In this document: in pieces, positions 20,700 to 32,400 of the stretch
How the letters are laid out: the number at the start of each line of letters is the position of its first letter
Position numbering within the stretch: the stretch's first letter is position 1
Assembly (NCBI RefSeq): GCF_036669915.1
Contig: NC_089317.1
Span: 9,721,311 to 9,785,310 of the forward strand
From: Pocillopora verrucosa
Taxonomy: Eukaryota; Cnidaria; Anthozoa; Scleractinia; Pocilloporidae
Reading direction: 5' to 3'
Length of the DNA: 64,000 nt
Program-made: the position numbers and the translations under genes
The notes under the pieces: model-generated
Seen by the model: the letters and a program-made list of their open reading frames with translations, nothing else
Databases searched by the model: none
What the model was told of the DNA's origin: nothing

Positions 20700-22085
20700 T
20701 TGTGGTTCGAGGTTTTAGGCAAAGTTCTTGAAGAAATGGCCAATTGCTGCATCATACCTTCAAGCCGGCTTCCACATGTGGAAGTTCACAACGTGATGGA
20801 CGGAGAGTTATGTAACAAGCGATCACGTCCTCAGGAAATCGATTTAAAAAATAAAATCATAAGTTCATCAATTTCTACCTATATGATGCCATCTGAATGG
20901 AAAAGAGCTAAGATAAACCCAATCTACAAATCTGGAGATAGGAGCGACCCAAATAGCTATCACCCAATCTCAGTTCTTCGGTTAATTCCTAAAATAATGG
21001 AACATGCAATTCAATTTCAGCTTGTGGCTTTTCCTACAAAAAACAGTTCCTTGGCAGTACATCAATCAGGATTCCAGAAGAAACATTCCACTGAAACTGT
21101 TACTGTAAACTTTATTGACCACATCTTAGAACAAATGGATAAGCAGAGGATTACTGGGTCCATTTTCATAGATCTAAAAAAACCATTTGACCTGGTGGAC
21201 CACCACTGTCTGCGGCATAAACTAGAACATTATGGAATTACAGGGAACAGTCTGAAATTGTTTGAAGATTATCTTACTACTCAAAGACAGAAAGTCAAGT
21301 ACAACCAAGACATGTCATCCAGTTTAACTATCTGGTCCCCCAAGGATCTAAGCTGGGCCCGATTTTTCTTTGTGGTATACATCAACAATCTCCCGCAAAG
21401 CCTGCTAAAGTTATCAATAGGCATGTGCACTGACGATACAGTTATCTACTTTTCTGACTCCGGCACAGAAATCATCAAGTAGGTTTTACAAAATGTTCTG
21501 AATAATGTCGAGAAATGGTTGGCAAGCAACAGGCTCGACCTTAATCAGAATAAGACTAAATGGATGCTGTTTGGTACTAAACAAAACCTAGAACATTGTT
21601 TAGACCACAGAGCACAACTCAATGGGAAAGAAATTGAAAGAGTATCAAGCTTTTGTTACACTAGATGAGAATCTCTCATAAAATGAGTATGTAGAACTAA
21701 ATGGTAACTAAGTGAGCAAGCGTCTCAGCCTGCTGTCCCGCATACGACCTTTCCTCACCCTAAAAGCTGCCAAATGTTTGTATAATAGTTTAGTACAGCC
21801 AATATTTGATTAAACTGATACAGCATGGGTTGGGTTGTCAATCGGATGCAGTAACAGCTTGCAACGTCTACAAAACAGGGCAGCACACATAAAACAAGGG
21901 AAGGCAATGACTGAAGAAGCATTTAAAATGTTAGGATGGGTCAATTTTGAAACACAAAGAAAAGCCCACAAATGTATCTTAGTTTTTAAATGTCTAAATG
22001 ACTTAGTTACTCCATATTTATCGAGTTATTTCATTAGAAATCACACTATTCACACTTACGCAACAAGACAAAATGCAAGCCCGCT
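20700..22085 (+). pseudogene. LINE reverse transcriptase relic (Jockey-group)
   Basis: RT motifs in order: MPSEWKRAKINPIYKSGDRS, NSYHPISVLRLIPKIMEHAI, HQSGFQKKHSTETV, GSIFIDLKKPFDLVDHHCL (A to P beside the catalytic Asp), the palm loop CTDDTVIYFSDS, a TAG at 21480, then EKWLASNRLDLNQNKTKWML in the same frame. Several frame breaks follow. The C-terminal part (LQRLQNRAA, LGWVNFETQRKAHKC, HTYATRQNA) ends near 22075 at the BEL/Pao start. There is no endonuclease and the 5' end is truncated. It is older than the LINE at 23-27 kb, judging by its many stops. Confidence 0.78.
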
Positions 22086-23081
22086 CCAGTCAGGTGAACA
22101 AAAAAGCCAGCAAGAAACACATCCAAATCATATGTCTGCTTCGTAATTCAAACCACTGGCCCTCACAATGCATCAATTTCAAGGCTAAATCTCTCAATGG
22201 TGGCTCAAATTTGCACATTCCAAAGACCTCTGCATCAATTGTCTCATCCATGGCCATACTGTTATTTCCTGCCCCAAGGCAAGTTTTTGTCAAGTGACTG
22301 GATGTAAGGGAGTTCATTTGAGCTATCTTCATCCCCGCAATGCACCTGCTGCAACTGGACTGGATTCTGCACCTGTCAGGACCAACCCCTCAGGTCAACC
22401 CAGCAACAAAGCATTGAATGGCTGAAAAAAGACGATGGTCACTGTAGTGAAAATGACAGAAAATTTGTGTCTGCAGTCAGATTAGCACTACTTCCTTTTA
22501 AAGTCTAATCACCAGGTCTCGGCCAGATCATGGAAAGATACGCGTTTTTGGATAATGGTTCCAATACTTCTCTCTGTTCAGAGGGACTCATTGAAGAACT
22601 TGGCATTGAGGGCGTGAAACAACAACAGCATCAAGTGGTAAGCAGTTGACAATAAGGTGATGGATCTTAAAGAAGAAACTTAAGCCGAATTGCTATAAGT
22701 GTTCACCAGACCACATCTACCCATCACAGTAAAGAGTGCGGGTAACCAAGGGGATGTAGACCGTTGGCCACAACTTGTAGGAATAAAAATCTCCAAAATC
22801 AAAGAAAACGTGGGTTTGCTCATATGGAATGATGCCCATGAAATTCTTCAGCCAAAAGAAGTGAGGGAATCCTGTCATAATGGTCCCTATGCGACCCAGA
22901 TGGTATTAGGTCACCAAACTAGATGACCAGTTCCAAAAGTCCTGCAACATGGAGTTCAACTACACTGTTTATGGTAGAAAACCTTCATTGTCACAGAATG
23001 ACAAGCATGCTCTGGAAATAATACAAGACACTGCCACTTTGCCAGATGGCCACAACACAATCGCTCTCCCATGGAAGGACT
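22086..23081 (+). pseudogene. BEL/Pao gag-pol relic, part 1 (zinc knuckle, protease, early RT)
   Basis: Pieces in order: a gag zinc-knuckle region (CLLRNSNHWPSQC near 22130; CINCLIHGHTV.CP and HLSYLHPRNAP in the next frame, 22230-22340), then the protease flap with FLDNGSNTSLCSE (near 22545), then RWPQLVGIKISKIKENVGLL and LQPKEVRESCHNGPYATQ (22760-22905), and DKHALEIIQDTATL ending at LPWKD (23079). BEL/Pao elements are LTR retrotransposons with gag-PR-RT-RH-IN order, which fits. Multiple stops and frame changes exist. The LINE insertion follows exactly after GGACT. Confidence 0.75.
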
Positions 23082-23231
23082 GGTCAGCGGTGAGTTGGTC
23101 AGGACGGACGTTACTTTACGAGCTCCGCTAATCTTAATCAAGTTTGGATAATTTTTCGTTTCGTTTTGGATAATTTTTCGTTTCTTTTTTCACGATCGTT
23201 TTTCTTTTTTTGCTTTCTGAGAGATTCAAGA

Positions 23232-24026
23232 ATGCCCGAGTCTGTTGCTAGCCTTAAGAGAGAGAACAGTAAGCTTAAAGATCAACTGTCTGTCATGGCG
23301 GATGAGATTGCTAAGATGAAGGTGATGCTGCTGGAGCAGTCAAAAAAACCTGCAGCGACTAATGACGAAGTAGAGCAAAGCTTAGAATTCATGAGTAAAG
23401 AATATGATGACTTTGAGCGATTCAGGGTCTCTGCTGGTAAAGAACTTGATCGCTTAGGTGCCATGCTTGATGAGATTGCTGTTGAAGTTAACAGAGTTTC
23501 CAGGAGCATCGATGAATTTCAAGAGTACAGTTATCAATATAATGTTAAGATTGTTGGTGTCCCTCAATTGAGTCAAGATGAATCCTCGGCTTCTACGAGT
23601 GCGCTATGTGAATGTTTATTTAAGGCAATTGGATCCGCTGTATCAATTCATGACATTGACACAGCCCATCGAGTCCCAACGAGAAGCAATGACAATGGCG
23701 GCCCGCGGCCAATCATTTGCCGATTTATTAGACGATTGTCAAAAGATGATGTCATGAATCATAAAAGAAATGCAAGTAAAGTTGCCCCATCTGCTGTTGG
23801 TTTACCTGACGATGCCTCCCTTTCCGCTGTTAGAATTTTTGACCATTTAACGCCAAGGATGCAAAAGGTTTTATTTGAAGCTAAGAGGTTCAAGGAGCAG
23901 TTTCACTATCAGTATTGCTGGTCGAAGGGATCGCTTGTTTATCTTCGTAAAGATACCACGTCTCGAGCCATCAAGATTAAGGATATCACGGACCTGCACC
24001 GATTAACGAATGGACGTGAAGGCTAA
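23232..24026 (+). CDS. LINE ORF1, coiled-coil/RRM-like RNA-binding protein
   Basis: 264 residues from ATG 23232; an upstream open stretch from 23166 lacks ATG. Residues about 5-105 are heptad-rich (VASLKRENSKLKDQL ... LDEIAVEVNRVSRSIDEF), a trimer-type coiled coil. Residues about 115-185 resemble the RRM-like domain of Transposase_22/L1 ORF1 (YNVKIVGVPQ, DIDTAHRVPTR, RPIICRFIRRLSKDDV). The C-terminal domain follows with IFDHLTPRMQKVLFEAKRF, YCWSKGSLVYLRKD and AIKIKDITDL. Such proteins coat element RNA and act as nucleic-acid chaperones in the ribonucleoprotein. There is no internal stop. ORF2 starts 47 bases downstream, which suggests reinitiation or similar (inference). Confidence 0.85.
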   Translation: MPESVASLKRENSKLKDQLSVMADEIAKMKVMLLEQSKKPAATNDEVEQSLEFMSKEYDDFERFRVSAGKELDRLGAMLDEIAVEVNRVSRSIDEFQEYSYQYNVKIVGVPQLSQDESSASTSALCECLFKAIGSAVSIHDIDTAHRVPTRSNDNGGPRPIICRFIRRLSKDDVMNHKRNASKVAPSAVGLPDDASLSAVRIFDHLTPRMQKVLFEAKRFKEQFHYQYCWSKGSLVYLRKDTTSRAIKIKDITDLHRLTNGREG

Positions 24027-24073
24027 GTATTCATGTTGATGTAGAGTTGTTTGTCTGTTTTTAGATAATAAGT

Positions 24074-27000
24074 ATGAGTGTTAGCAAGAAACGTGTTCGT
24101 TGTACAATTAAATCTACCCTAAGCGAACTTCCATACGCGAATGTTGAAATTATTAGAGCTCATGGACAGTTTAATAACATTCTCAACAGTGACTTACCGA
24201 CCAAGAAGTACTTAGACAAACTTCATAGTATTTATGATTTAGATTTGTTTCGCTTAAATACCGAATCAACATTAAATCCCGACAGAAACTTAAGCATGCA
24301 ACAAATTAGATGTAAATATTTCTCACCCTATAGTTTTTCTATGTTTAAAGAGTCTTTGTTGGAATCAGATAGTCAATGTCCTTTCTCTATGCTTCATACT
24401 AACGTAAGAAGTTTGCGGAAAAACATTGATAATTTTCAAGTCCATCTTTTAGATGAACTTGACTACCAATTCAGTGTAATCGGTATTACAGAAACAAAAA
24501 TTACAAATTCATCTGGGCTAGATTTCAATGCCTGCATACCAAACTATCAGTTTGAATATGTCCCAACACCTCTATCATGTGGAGGTGTTGGAATGTACAT
24601 TAATAATTGTTTGAAATATAAGGTTCTGGAGAGAACATCTAAAGACGCTTTTCAGGCTTTATGGATCGAAATTGAATCCCTAAAGAGTAAAAATATCGTT
24701 TGTGGAGTGATTTATAGGCAGCATAATGATCCGGAACAATTCCTCCAATATGTTGACTTTACTTTAGAAAAACTTAGCTCCTCTGATAAAGTTGTTTATC
24801 TTATGGGCGATTTCAATATTGATCTCCTCAAATCTGAAATTTCCGATTACTCCCAAAATTTTTTGTTATCTTTACAATGTTATTCGTTCTTCCCGGTAAT
24901 TGATAAACCAACTAGAGTCTACAATAATTCTGCCACACTCATTGATAATATATTTCTGAATAGATTTGATCATAAAATTTCAGGTGGAAATATCGTGTCA
25001 GACATTAGTGATCACTACTCCCAATTTTGTTTTATCCACAGTCTTATACCAAAAAATTTTACTGCTAAACATAAAATTCGCGATTATTCCAACTTCTCTG
25101 AAGAATGCTTTATTAATGATGTCTTGGATACTGATTGGGATAACTCAATGACATATGGATCTGTAGACAAATGCTTTTCTTCCTTTTACAATAAATTTAA
25201 CAAGCTCATTAATAAACACGCTCCTCTCAAAATTTTATCTAGGCGCAAGGCTAAACAATTTTCCAAACCGTGGATAACTAAGGGCCTACGTAAATCTATC
25301 AAAATAAAGAATAGACTCTTTTATTCAGGAGATATCTCAAAATATAAGCTGTATAGGAATAGAATTGTTAGTCTTTCTCGTCTCAGTAAAAGATTGTATT
25401 ATGAAGCTTACTTCACTACAAATCTAAGAAATGTTAAAAAACGTGGGAGGGGATTAATGAACTATTGAACAGACAGCGTAACAGAAAAACAGTATCAGCC
25501 CTTCAACGCTCTAACAACTCTGGAGTAACACAAAATCCGTCTGAAATAACCAATATCTTTAATCAGTACTTTGCGTCTATTGGACCGCGGCTTGCACGCA
25601 ATATATCACCTTCCAGGATAAATTTCCAGGACTACCTTGTCGGCACTAATCACTTTAAGTCTTTCTTTTTTGATCCCGTCGTTCCATCCGAGGTGGACTT
25701 GGAAATCTTGGCTATACCCAGTAATAAAGTATATGGCCTATATTCTTGCCCGGTTCATCTTCTAAAATCTGGGCGCCATATCCTTTCTCCACTCTTAGCT
25801 GCCATGATGAATAAGTCTATCTCAACGGGTATTTATCCCCATCTTTTGAAGCATGCCAAAGTAATTCCTATCTACAAATCGGGAGACGAAACTGATCCAT
25901 GTAATTACCGCCCAATTTCCCTCCTTTCTGTCTTCAATCGATTATTTGAGAAATTGATGGCTAAACGTCTTAAATCACATTGCGAAAAAAACGGTATCTT
26001 TTTTACTTCTCAATATGGATTTAGAGACAAGTGTTCAACCCAACATGCAATTTTAGATATCTTAAGCAAAATTCAAACTAATATTGATGCAAAGTTATTC
26101 TCTTGTGGTATTTTTATTGACCTAAAAAAGGCTTTTGATACGGTGGATCACTCAATCTTACTGCACAAATTATATCATTATGGAGTCAGAGGAATAATTA
26201 ATAACTGGTTCTCTTCGTACTTGTTGAACAGGAACCAGTCGACTCAAATTGGTTCAACCGTGTCGAATATAGAAGAGATAGTTTGTGGTGTCCCTCAAGG
26301 GTCTGTACTTGGCCCCCTTCTCTTTTTGATTTATGTTAACGACATTTACCGTTGCTCCCAGATTTTTGAGTTTTACCTATTTGCTGACGATACTAACTTG
26401 CTTTATTCAAACAAAGATCTTAAGGATCTTGAAAAAGTTGTTAATGATGAACTCGCAAAAGTGGGTGACTGGTTGGACGCAAACAAACTTTCTCTTAACA
26501 CTAGTAAATCTAACTTTGTTATTTTCCATCCTTACCAACGCAAATTGGACTACATAGTTCACTTAAAAATTTATAATAACGATCTTAAAAAAAGTGTATC
26601 TCTAGAACAAAAAACTTTTGTGAAATATCTAGGAATTCTGATAGATAATAACCTCTCTTGGAAGTATCATATTGATTATATCTCATCTAAAGTTAGTAAA
26701 GGAATTGGTATAATTGCCAGGTTAAGACATCTTGTCCCATTTGCCACACTTCTTAACATCTACCGCTCCTTAATTGAACCCTATATCTCTTATGGTCTTA
26801 TTGCCTGGGGACAAGCTGCTAACACTCATTTAAATAAGGTTCTCATTTTACAAAAACGTGCTCTACGACTAATGTATTTTGCGGATAGCAAATCTCATAG
26901 TGCCCCGCTATTTGTTAACTCCAGAATCTTACCAATAACTATGCTCTATTCTCATTTGGTTTCCTCTTTGATGCATGACATTGATAATCACCGTGCCCCG

Positions 27001-27291
27001 TCTAATATTTCTATGCTCTTTATCCACTCCGAGCAGGTTCATCACCATTTCACAAGATTCTCAGCAACGGCTAATCTGTACGTTAAAGCGTCTAGAACTA
27101 ACCAACTTTTATTTTCTTTTGCTAGAATAGGTGTAAGATTGTGGAATAGCATCCCAAAAGAACTTCGTATTAAAAACAGAACCCCGTTTAAGCGTGAACT
27201 TAAAAATCGCCTGTTAAAACTTTTGGAAAATGAGGAGATGAATGTTGATATACGCTGCTCAGAAATTTGTAAATATCTCTTGATAAAGTAA
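24074..27291 (+). pseudogene. LINE ORF2, APE endonuclease + reverse transcriptase, one frameshift
   Basis: ATG 24074. Endonuclease: SMLHTNVRSLRKNIDNF, FSVIGITETKI (Glu), GGVGMYI, GVIYR, YLMGDFNIDLL (Asp/Asn), SDISDHY (terminal Asp-His pair). RT: HAKVIPIYKSGDETDPCNYR, PISLLSVFNRLFEKLM, YGFRDKCSTQHAI, FIDLKKAFDTVDHSIL (first Asp), VCGVPQGSVLGPLLFLIYVN, LFADDTNLLY (FADD), KYLGILIDNNLSWKYHI, and a C-terminal domain ending VDIRCSEICKYLLIK. The frame breaks once, at an A6 run (25436-25441). After it the correct reading continues in the next frame with TWEGINELLNRQ; one A appears lost. All catalytic residues are intact. About 1,070 codons in total. Confidence 0.88.
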
Positions 27292-27347
27292 CTCTTCGTT
27301 TAAGTCTTGTTTCAATTGTATTGATAATATTGTATTGCTAACAAATA

Positions 27348-27383
27348 AAATTGAATTGAATTGAATTGAATTGAATTGAATTG
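27348..27383 (+). repeat. ATTGA microsatellite ending the LINE
   Basis: Six to seven copies of the pentamer ATTGA (TTGAA in other phase) follow AACAAATAAA and directly precede the target duplication AGGACT. Short 3' tandem repeats instead of poly(A) are typical of L2/CR1-group LINEs. Confidence 0.85.
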
Positions 27384-28049
27384 AGGACTACCCACCCTGT
27401 CTTGAGAACAATAGAAGCCTTATTGAACACAGGCTCAGATTGTTGAAGAAGCGTCTTTTGAAAAATTCAGATTTGCAAGTAAAGTACATAGCCTGTATAC
27501 AAGACCTCCTTCAGAAGGGACATGCAAAGAAGGCCCCATCTATCCGTATTCCAGGAAGAACTTGATACCTTCCCCTTCATGCTGTTTTCCACCCAGCCAG
27601 GCCAGGAAATATTTGCATCGTTTTCAACTCTTCTGCTACACACTGTGGAAGTTCTTTGAATGACAAGCTCTTACAGGAGCTGGACCTCACGAACTCCCTG
27701 GTTGGAGTGCTGACTTGTTTCCGACAGGAGGCAGTTGCTCTCTTGGCAGTTGTTGGGACCATGTCTCATCAAGTCAATGAGGTTCCTGAAGACTGTAATC
27801 CCTTACAATTCCTTTGGTGGCCAAATGGAGACCTAAAAGAACTGATGATGACAGTGCACCTATTTGGCGGGGTCTCATTCCTGGCTGTGCTAATTTCACA
27901 CTCAAGAAAGCAGCAGAAGATAATCGACCGAGCTTCCATCCACAGACTGTTCACACTATAGTGTAATTTCTACGTACATGACTTTCGGAAATCTGTAGCG
28001 ACAGATGAAAGTGCTATCTGTGTTATGAGAGAACTTAGGAAGCTTCTGT
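27384..28049 (+). pseudogene. BEL/Pao relic, part 2 (reverse transcriptase)
   Basis: Continues the frame interrupted at 23081: YPPCLENNRSLIEHRLRLLK, LQVKYIACIQDLLQKGHAKK, a TGA near 27564, LPLHAVFHPARPGNICIVFN, SLNDKLLQELDLTNSLVGVL, FLWWPNGDLKELMMTVHLFG. After a TAG at 27960 it reads NFYVHDFRKSVATDES, where the RT palm motif YVDD has become YVHD. It ends at RELRKLLS, where the EnSpm-like element begins. Loss of the second catalytic Asp shows the copy is dead. Confidence 0.8.
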
Positions 28050-28409
28050 CACAGGAAAAATGCTCTTATTTCAGTGCCTTTAGGCAAAACCTAGAGCATC
28101 CCTAAAGGTTGACTTAAGCTTTAGGTGTCTCTTATTGTAAACCAAAATATCCAAAAGCTAACAGTTACCTTTCATTAATCTTTAATTGAACATAAGATGA
28201 ACTTTAATAACGTACATTTTTTAGCATCCTTTAACTGGTCTCTTTTTTGGCACAAAAAAGGGGTTTTAAATTAATATTCATTTAATTTACCTTTAAGGTA
28301 AAAATTAAACAAGTCTCGCTGTTTTGACATCTTTAATTGACGCACTAAAGATAGCCTAATTGTAATCTGAACTGTCAGTAGGAAATGCATTACAAATTAG
28401 CCAACACTT

Positions 28410-28704
28410 GCGTTGGCAAAGAATAGCAAATTTTGTGCCATGTGCAGCAGCAAATTTTGTCAAAATATCTGAATTGAAAGCAACAGGTTTTCATTTTCGC
28501 ATCTCCTTTATAGAATGCATGGAGTGCAATGACAAGAAAGGATATATTTACTGCACTCATTGTAATGACTTTGTATCACGTTCAACTTTTCAAAGGCATG
28601 AGCGAAAATGTAATAAGTCAAACTTGACAGATACTTTCGGGGCGACTTCAAATTCCCATGATTTGTTTCATGAAATTTCAAGTTCATCCAACGATGAAGG
28701 TTAG
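28410..28704 (+). pseudogene. EnSpm-like protein, N-terminal zinc-finger exon
   Basis: Encodes CMECNDKKGYIYCTHCNDFV followed by SRSTFQRHERKC, a Cys/His cluster typical of the start of EnSpm-family proteins in animals, then a Ser-rich acidic tail ending ISSSSNDEG before TAG. The residues before about 28510 have no motif. A corresponding N-terminal cluster was also seen in the 4.7-kb relic. Confidence 0.55.
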
Positions 28705-28868
28705 TTACCTTAAATAAAGAGAGCTAGTTTCAAGGAGATTTTCTTAAATTTTATTCACCTGAGGAGAGTACAACCACAGATGATAAAGATGTTTCCCCTT
28801 CTGACTGACCAACAGTCTACGAATTTTATAATATTGCTACAAATGTGCCACTGCATGGAATAAACTGA

Positions 28869-29414
28869 ATGAATAAATCGGGGATTAATGTTTTGTCATG
28901 CTTCAAGCTCGTTTCTTTTGATACCGATGATTTGAAATTACTGACCGCTGTCTATAGAGTAATGTACCCAGACAGGCAAACTGAAGAGAGTAATCTCACA
29001 GAAACTACATATAAATTTGGCTCATTTAAAATCTGGTCAACTAAGTATGAGTCCAAAATGCAACCAAGAGGAATACATTCTGCCAAGAATGCACAAGTCC
29101 TTCAAAACGTGTTTTTTTTTTTTTTTTTTTTTTTTTTATCTCCAGGCATTGTCCAGTATTATTTTACACATTCAACCAAGCTTGGAGAGGAACATGTGAT
29201 GCACTACTTTGCATGTGTAAGATGGTTTTTAGCCCAGGAGGAATCTTATTTTGCAAACCCAATTAAACTCAACAAAAATAAATTCCATCCAGGGGTGCCA
29301 GCATTGTTTATGCCACTCCAGAGGGTATATTCCAGGTTTGCCTCTGCTGAACTTGAGCTGGAGGGGCAACAAACAATTGCTGTTGCACAAATAACAAGGA
29401 ATGTGTTCTTATAA
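28869..29414 (+). pseudogene. EnSpm-like protein, C-terminal piece with poly-T insertion
   Basis: After VLSCFKLVSFDTDDLKLLTA comes YRVMYPD, FGSFKIWSTKYESKMQ and then SPGIVQYYFTHSTKLGEEHV, HYFACVRWFL, HPGVPALFMPLQRVYSRF. This is the pattern G.V.YF..H.......H.(F/L)A.VRW...........PV.RI.GRF seen at the end of EnSpm-type proteins. The internal catalytic part between the N-terminal exon and here is missing. A run of 26 T (29112-29137) splits the ORF yet leaves the frame open as poly-Phe. Confidence 0.55.
29112..29137. repeat. T26 homopolymer
   Basis: Twenty-six consecutive T within the EnSpm-like coding relic; on the minus strand a poly(A). It could be the tail of a lost retroposed copy or slippage. 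Length is prone to assembly error. Confidence 0.9.
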
Positions 29415-30341
29415 AAATAACGCACACAGGCATTCACAGTCGTCCCTACATCAAAATGTAAAGGGAGCATCATATTAGAAAAAGTAAGTATCTTTACACA
29501 GAAGAAAGTCCTAATTGCTTTAAAAAGTTTGTGGTAATAAGAATGTTCAACTGTATTTCTAAAGTTCAGCTAGTTACTAAGTAAATATCCAATAATTTCC
29601 TACAATTAAGAAAGCTTTTAGATTAGATTAACTGTAATCTCCCTCAAAAGATTCCAGTTAAGGTTCCAGCTCATCTCTTATGAACATGCAGATTCCATAT
29701 AAACAAATAGTATGCTTTCCAGTACAAAAGGGAATAAAATGTGACCTTGGCAAGGTACAGTCACAGTGTATAATTACATTCTATTACATAAAACTGAAAT
29801 GAGGCCTTTGATTCAGTTGGAAGCCCAACACGTAAAGTTTCCAACCCTTTTACTCCAAGGACTGACCAATAATCAACTCTCCCTAACACACTAGCAATAC
29901 ATCAATATTCTGATAAATATATCAAAAAAAAATATGAAAGACATTTAGAAAAATAATAATGAGATGTTAGGGGGTGAAATGAGTAGATAGGGGCATATAG
30001 TATAAAAGTTCAAATATTTTTTTCTGAAATTCATCTGTCAACAGGTAGATTCATAATAACAAATTAAATATTCTTCTAATTAAAAGACTGCGACTCCAAA
30101 GAGTCTGTATTCATGCATTAACCTAAATATTACACAGCATCATTCAACGTTCCAAATTTCTGGTTCTGTTCCATGTACTTTAAAGCCTTGAAAAATAAAA
30201 TGAATCAGCGTTGTGACAAGGAGCCTTTAGCAAAAGACTTCATACACAATGTATTACAAGAACAATTATAGGAAAGAAACTAAACTGACCAGAGATTAAG
30301 GCTGTCTTAAAAAAACTACTCAGAAAGTTGTCAATTGCAGT

Positions 30342-30880
30342 CTGTCCTGAGGCCTGACAATATATGGATTTTGACATTTGTAGCCTGTGTTAGGCATTGA
30401 GATTCCACTTACTGAAAACTTGACATTCTTAAAACCTTACAACCAGTATGTATGAAGAGAGAGTCTCAAACAAAAAATGACAATAAAAGAGAGAGTCTGT
30501 TCTCGAAAGAGTTGAAATGTCTAAACCCATATTTGGGTATAGACATTTGATACTTTGATGTTTACAATTTATAGACATTGTCATTTATGAAAGTCTTCCG
30601 ACTGAGCAAATGAACACAGGTACACTCTCACGTTTCTTGCCCAGGCACTGGCATAGAAGCCTGGCACTGACTGTGATTCTGGTGCTGGCTCTGTGTTAAG
30701 TGGCCAGTCCACCAAAATTAAACTTGCAAAAATATTTTTTCTGTCCACATTCTATCTGCATCTTCCTGAAGCCTGACAATATATGGATTTTGACATTTTC
30801 AGCCTGTGCTAGGCATTGAGATTCCATTTACTGAAAAACTTGACATTCTTAAAACCTTACAACCGGTATGTATGAGAGAT
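30342..30880. repeat. Direct repeat pair of about 112 bp
   Basis: 30344-30456 and 30768-30880 share GCCTGACAATATATGGATTT, TGACATT, GGCATTGAGATTCCA and GACATTCTTAAAACCTTACA with about 90% identity. They are 310 bases apart and in the same orientation. Confidence 0.8.
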
Positions 30881-31679
30881 GATTGGTTTTTAACTGATAT
30901 AACATAGACAATTAGTTCTTGTGGCCCCTCTCAAGTTAAGCTCTGGAAGCTTCAGTTACCATTCAGTTCTGCTAATGCCATAATTTTTTTATGCTGTTCA
31001 GTTAAGAAGCAGATACTCTCCAACCTGGCTCTAATTGTTTTGCATTCCTTTGACTTTGAATGTCAAGTGTGCCGGAGAAAAGAGAAAGTAAATCCCTACT
31101 CAAATACACACACAGTCCTCTGGTGGTTACAGCCGACAACCGAAATGAGTCTGGCCTCCAGGTTTGAGACCTATTTAACGGCTCAGTGCACGTATCAAAT
31201 AAAAGAAAGTAGAAACCATAATGCATAAAAATAAAAACAATATGAGCATATCATTGCTGAGGTACCAAAGGGTAAGACCGAAGCATGGGCAATCTGCACT
31301 GCACCTCTCCTCGGGATGCAAAAATAAACAAGCACTGAGAGGAGCACACAAAACTCTCTGCCCACCTGGGATTGCCTTCTCTAGGCTGACTGCATGAGGT
31401 TTGAATACTCACAAGGGACTCAGATTGTAATGTTTTTTCTTTCACTATCCTACATATGATACCATTAGCTCTCTGTGATCCAACTTGTCCATTGGGAGTG
31501 AAATGTCTTCTTCTGAAACCTGATCCTCAAGCTAAAAAAGAAAAGTGCTTGAAGTAAATGATGTGTGCTTATAACCCAGAGGCAGATCTAGGGGAGGGCC
31601 CCCTCCCCTTATTTTGGTTATTAAAATAGACGCGGATGGAAGAAAATGTGGCACAGATATACATGTACAAAACATTTGG

Positions 31680-32400
31680 TTTTGCCCTGTGACCAAAAAG
31701 CAGTCACTTGTAAGCTATACATATTTTGAAAAAGACCTGACGGGCTGAAACCTACTTTCAACTGAAACAATTGTAGCACAAGAAAATTGCGGTAACAACT
31801 GAATAATCTACATACGAACAGTTGTTCAGTTTGAGACTGTACCAAGCACTGAGTCTATGTTATTGGAAGATTTTGTCATGTCTATACCCATTTTAAAAGG
31901 AAACAAGATTATCACAAAGTTAAAAAGTGTAAATGTAACAGAAATATGATCACTAGTAACGATCCAGGAGCATTAACATCTGACTAGAACTCTGTCACTT
32001 ACAACCCAAACCTTGCATAAAGATTCTACATTTCGAAAAAAATGACATACTCAAACCTACTTTCAGTTTAGAAGCCATACATTCAAACGCATGAAAATTG
32101 TGAGTAAAACCTGTCTTGTTTACTCTGTAAAATTTGTCAAAAAAACATTTTTGACACTCGTCTCTGGAGCCTGAACCAAGCATTGATACTTCATATTCTT
32201 AATATACCCTTAAGCACATCTTAATTTACTTTGGACTGAGTCGATGTTTATTACAAAGCCAAAAAATGCTTAGTAAAAATAATGTGGTCACTCACGATGA
32301 TCCAGGAGTATTAAGATGACTAAAAACCTCTCCCTTGTGATCTGCAACTTGTATGGAATTTCTACTATTTGGAAAAACCTGACATTCAAGAAGCTACAAC
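31680..32400. repeat. Degenerate direct repeats of about 300 bp
   Basis: Blocks near 31700-31950, 31990-32250 and 32295-32400 repeat the order GTCACTTRYAA..., TTTGRAAAAA.CCTGAC, AAACCTACTTTCA, GATCCAGGAG.ATTAA. Identity is low and spacing about 290-310 bases. They show as similar short ORFs on the minus strand (LKVGFS and LKVGLS). Confidence 0.55.

Larger units (their letters stand above)
23082..27383 (+). mobile_element. Full-length non-LTR retrotransposon, L2/CR1 group
   Basis: A 4.3-kb unit flanked by AGGACT on both sides (23076-23081 and 27384-27389), inserted in a BEL/Pao pol frame. It has a 5' leader of about 150 bases starting GGTCAGCGGTGAGTTGG, ORF1, a 47-base spacer, ORF2 with endonuclease and RT, and a 3' end in ATTGA repeats without poly(A). 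The 5' end appears complete, because the target duplication abuts a leader upstream of ORF1. Only one coding defect was found. It is the youngest LINE in the window. Confidence 0.9.

Noticed and set aside
25465-25468. Separate LINE ORF starting at 25465 with 4-base overlap to the previous ORF
   Set aside because: The codon there is TTG, and the two frames are one ORF2 split by a one-base loss in an A-run.
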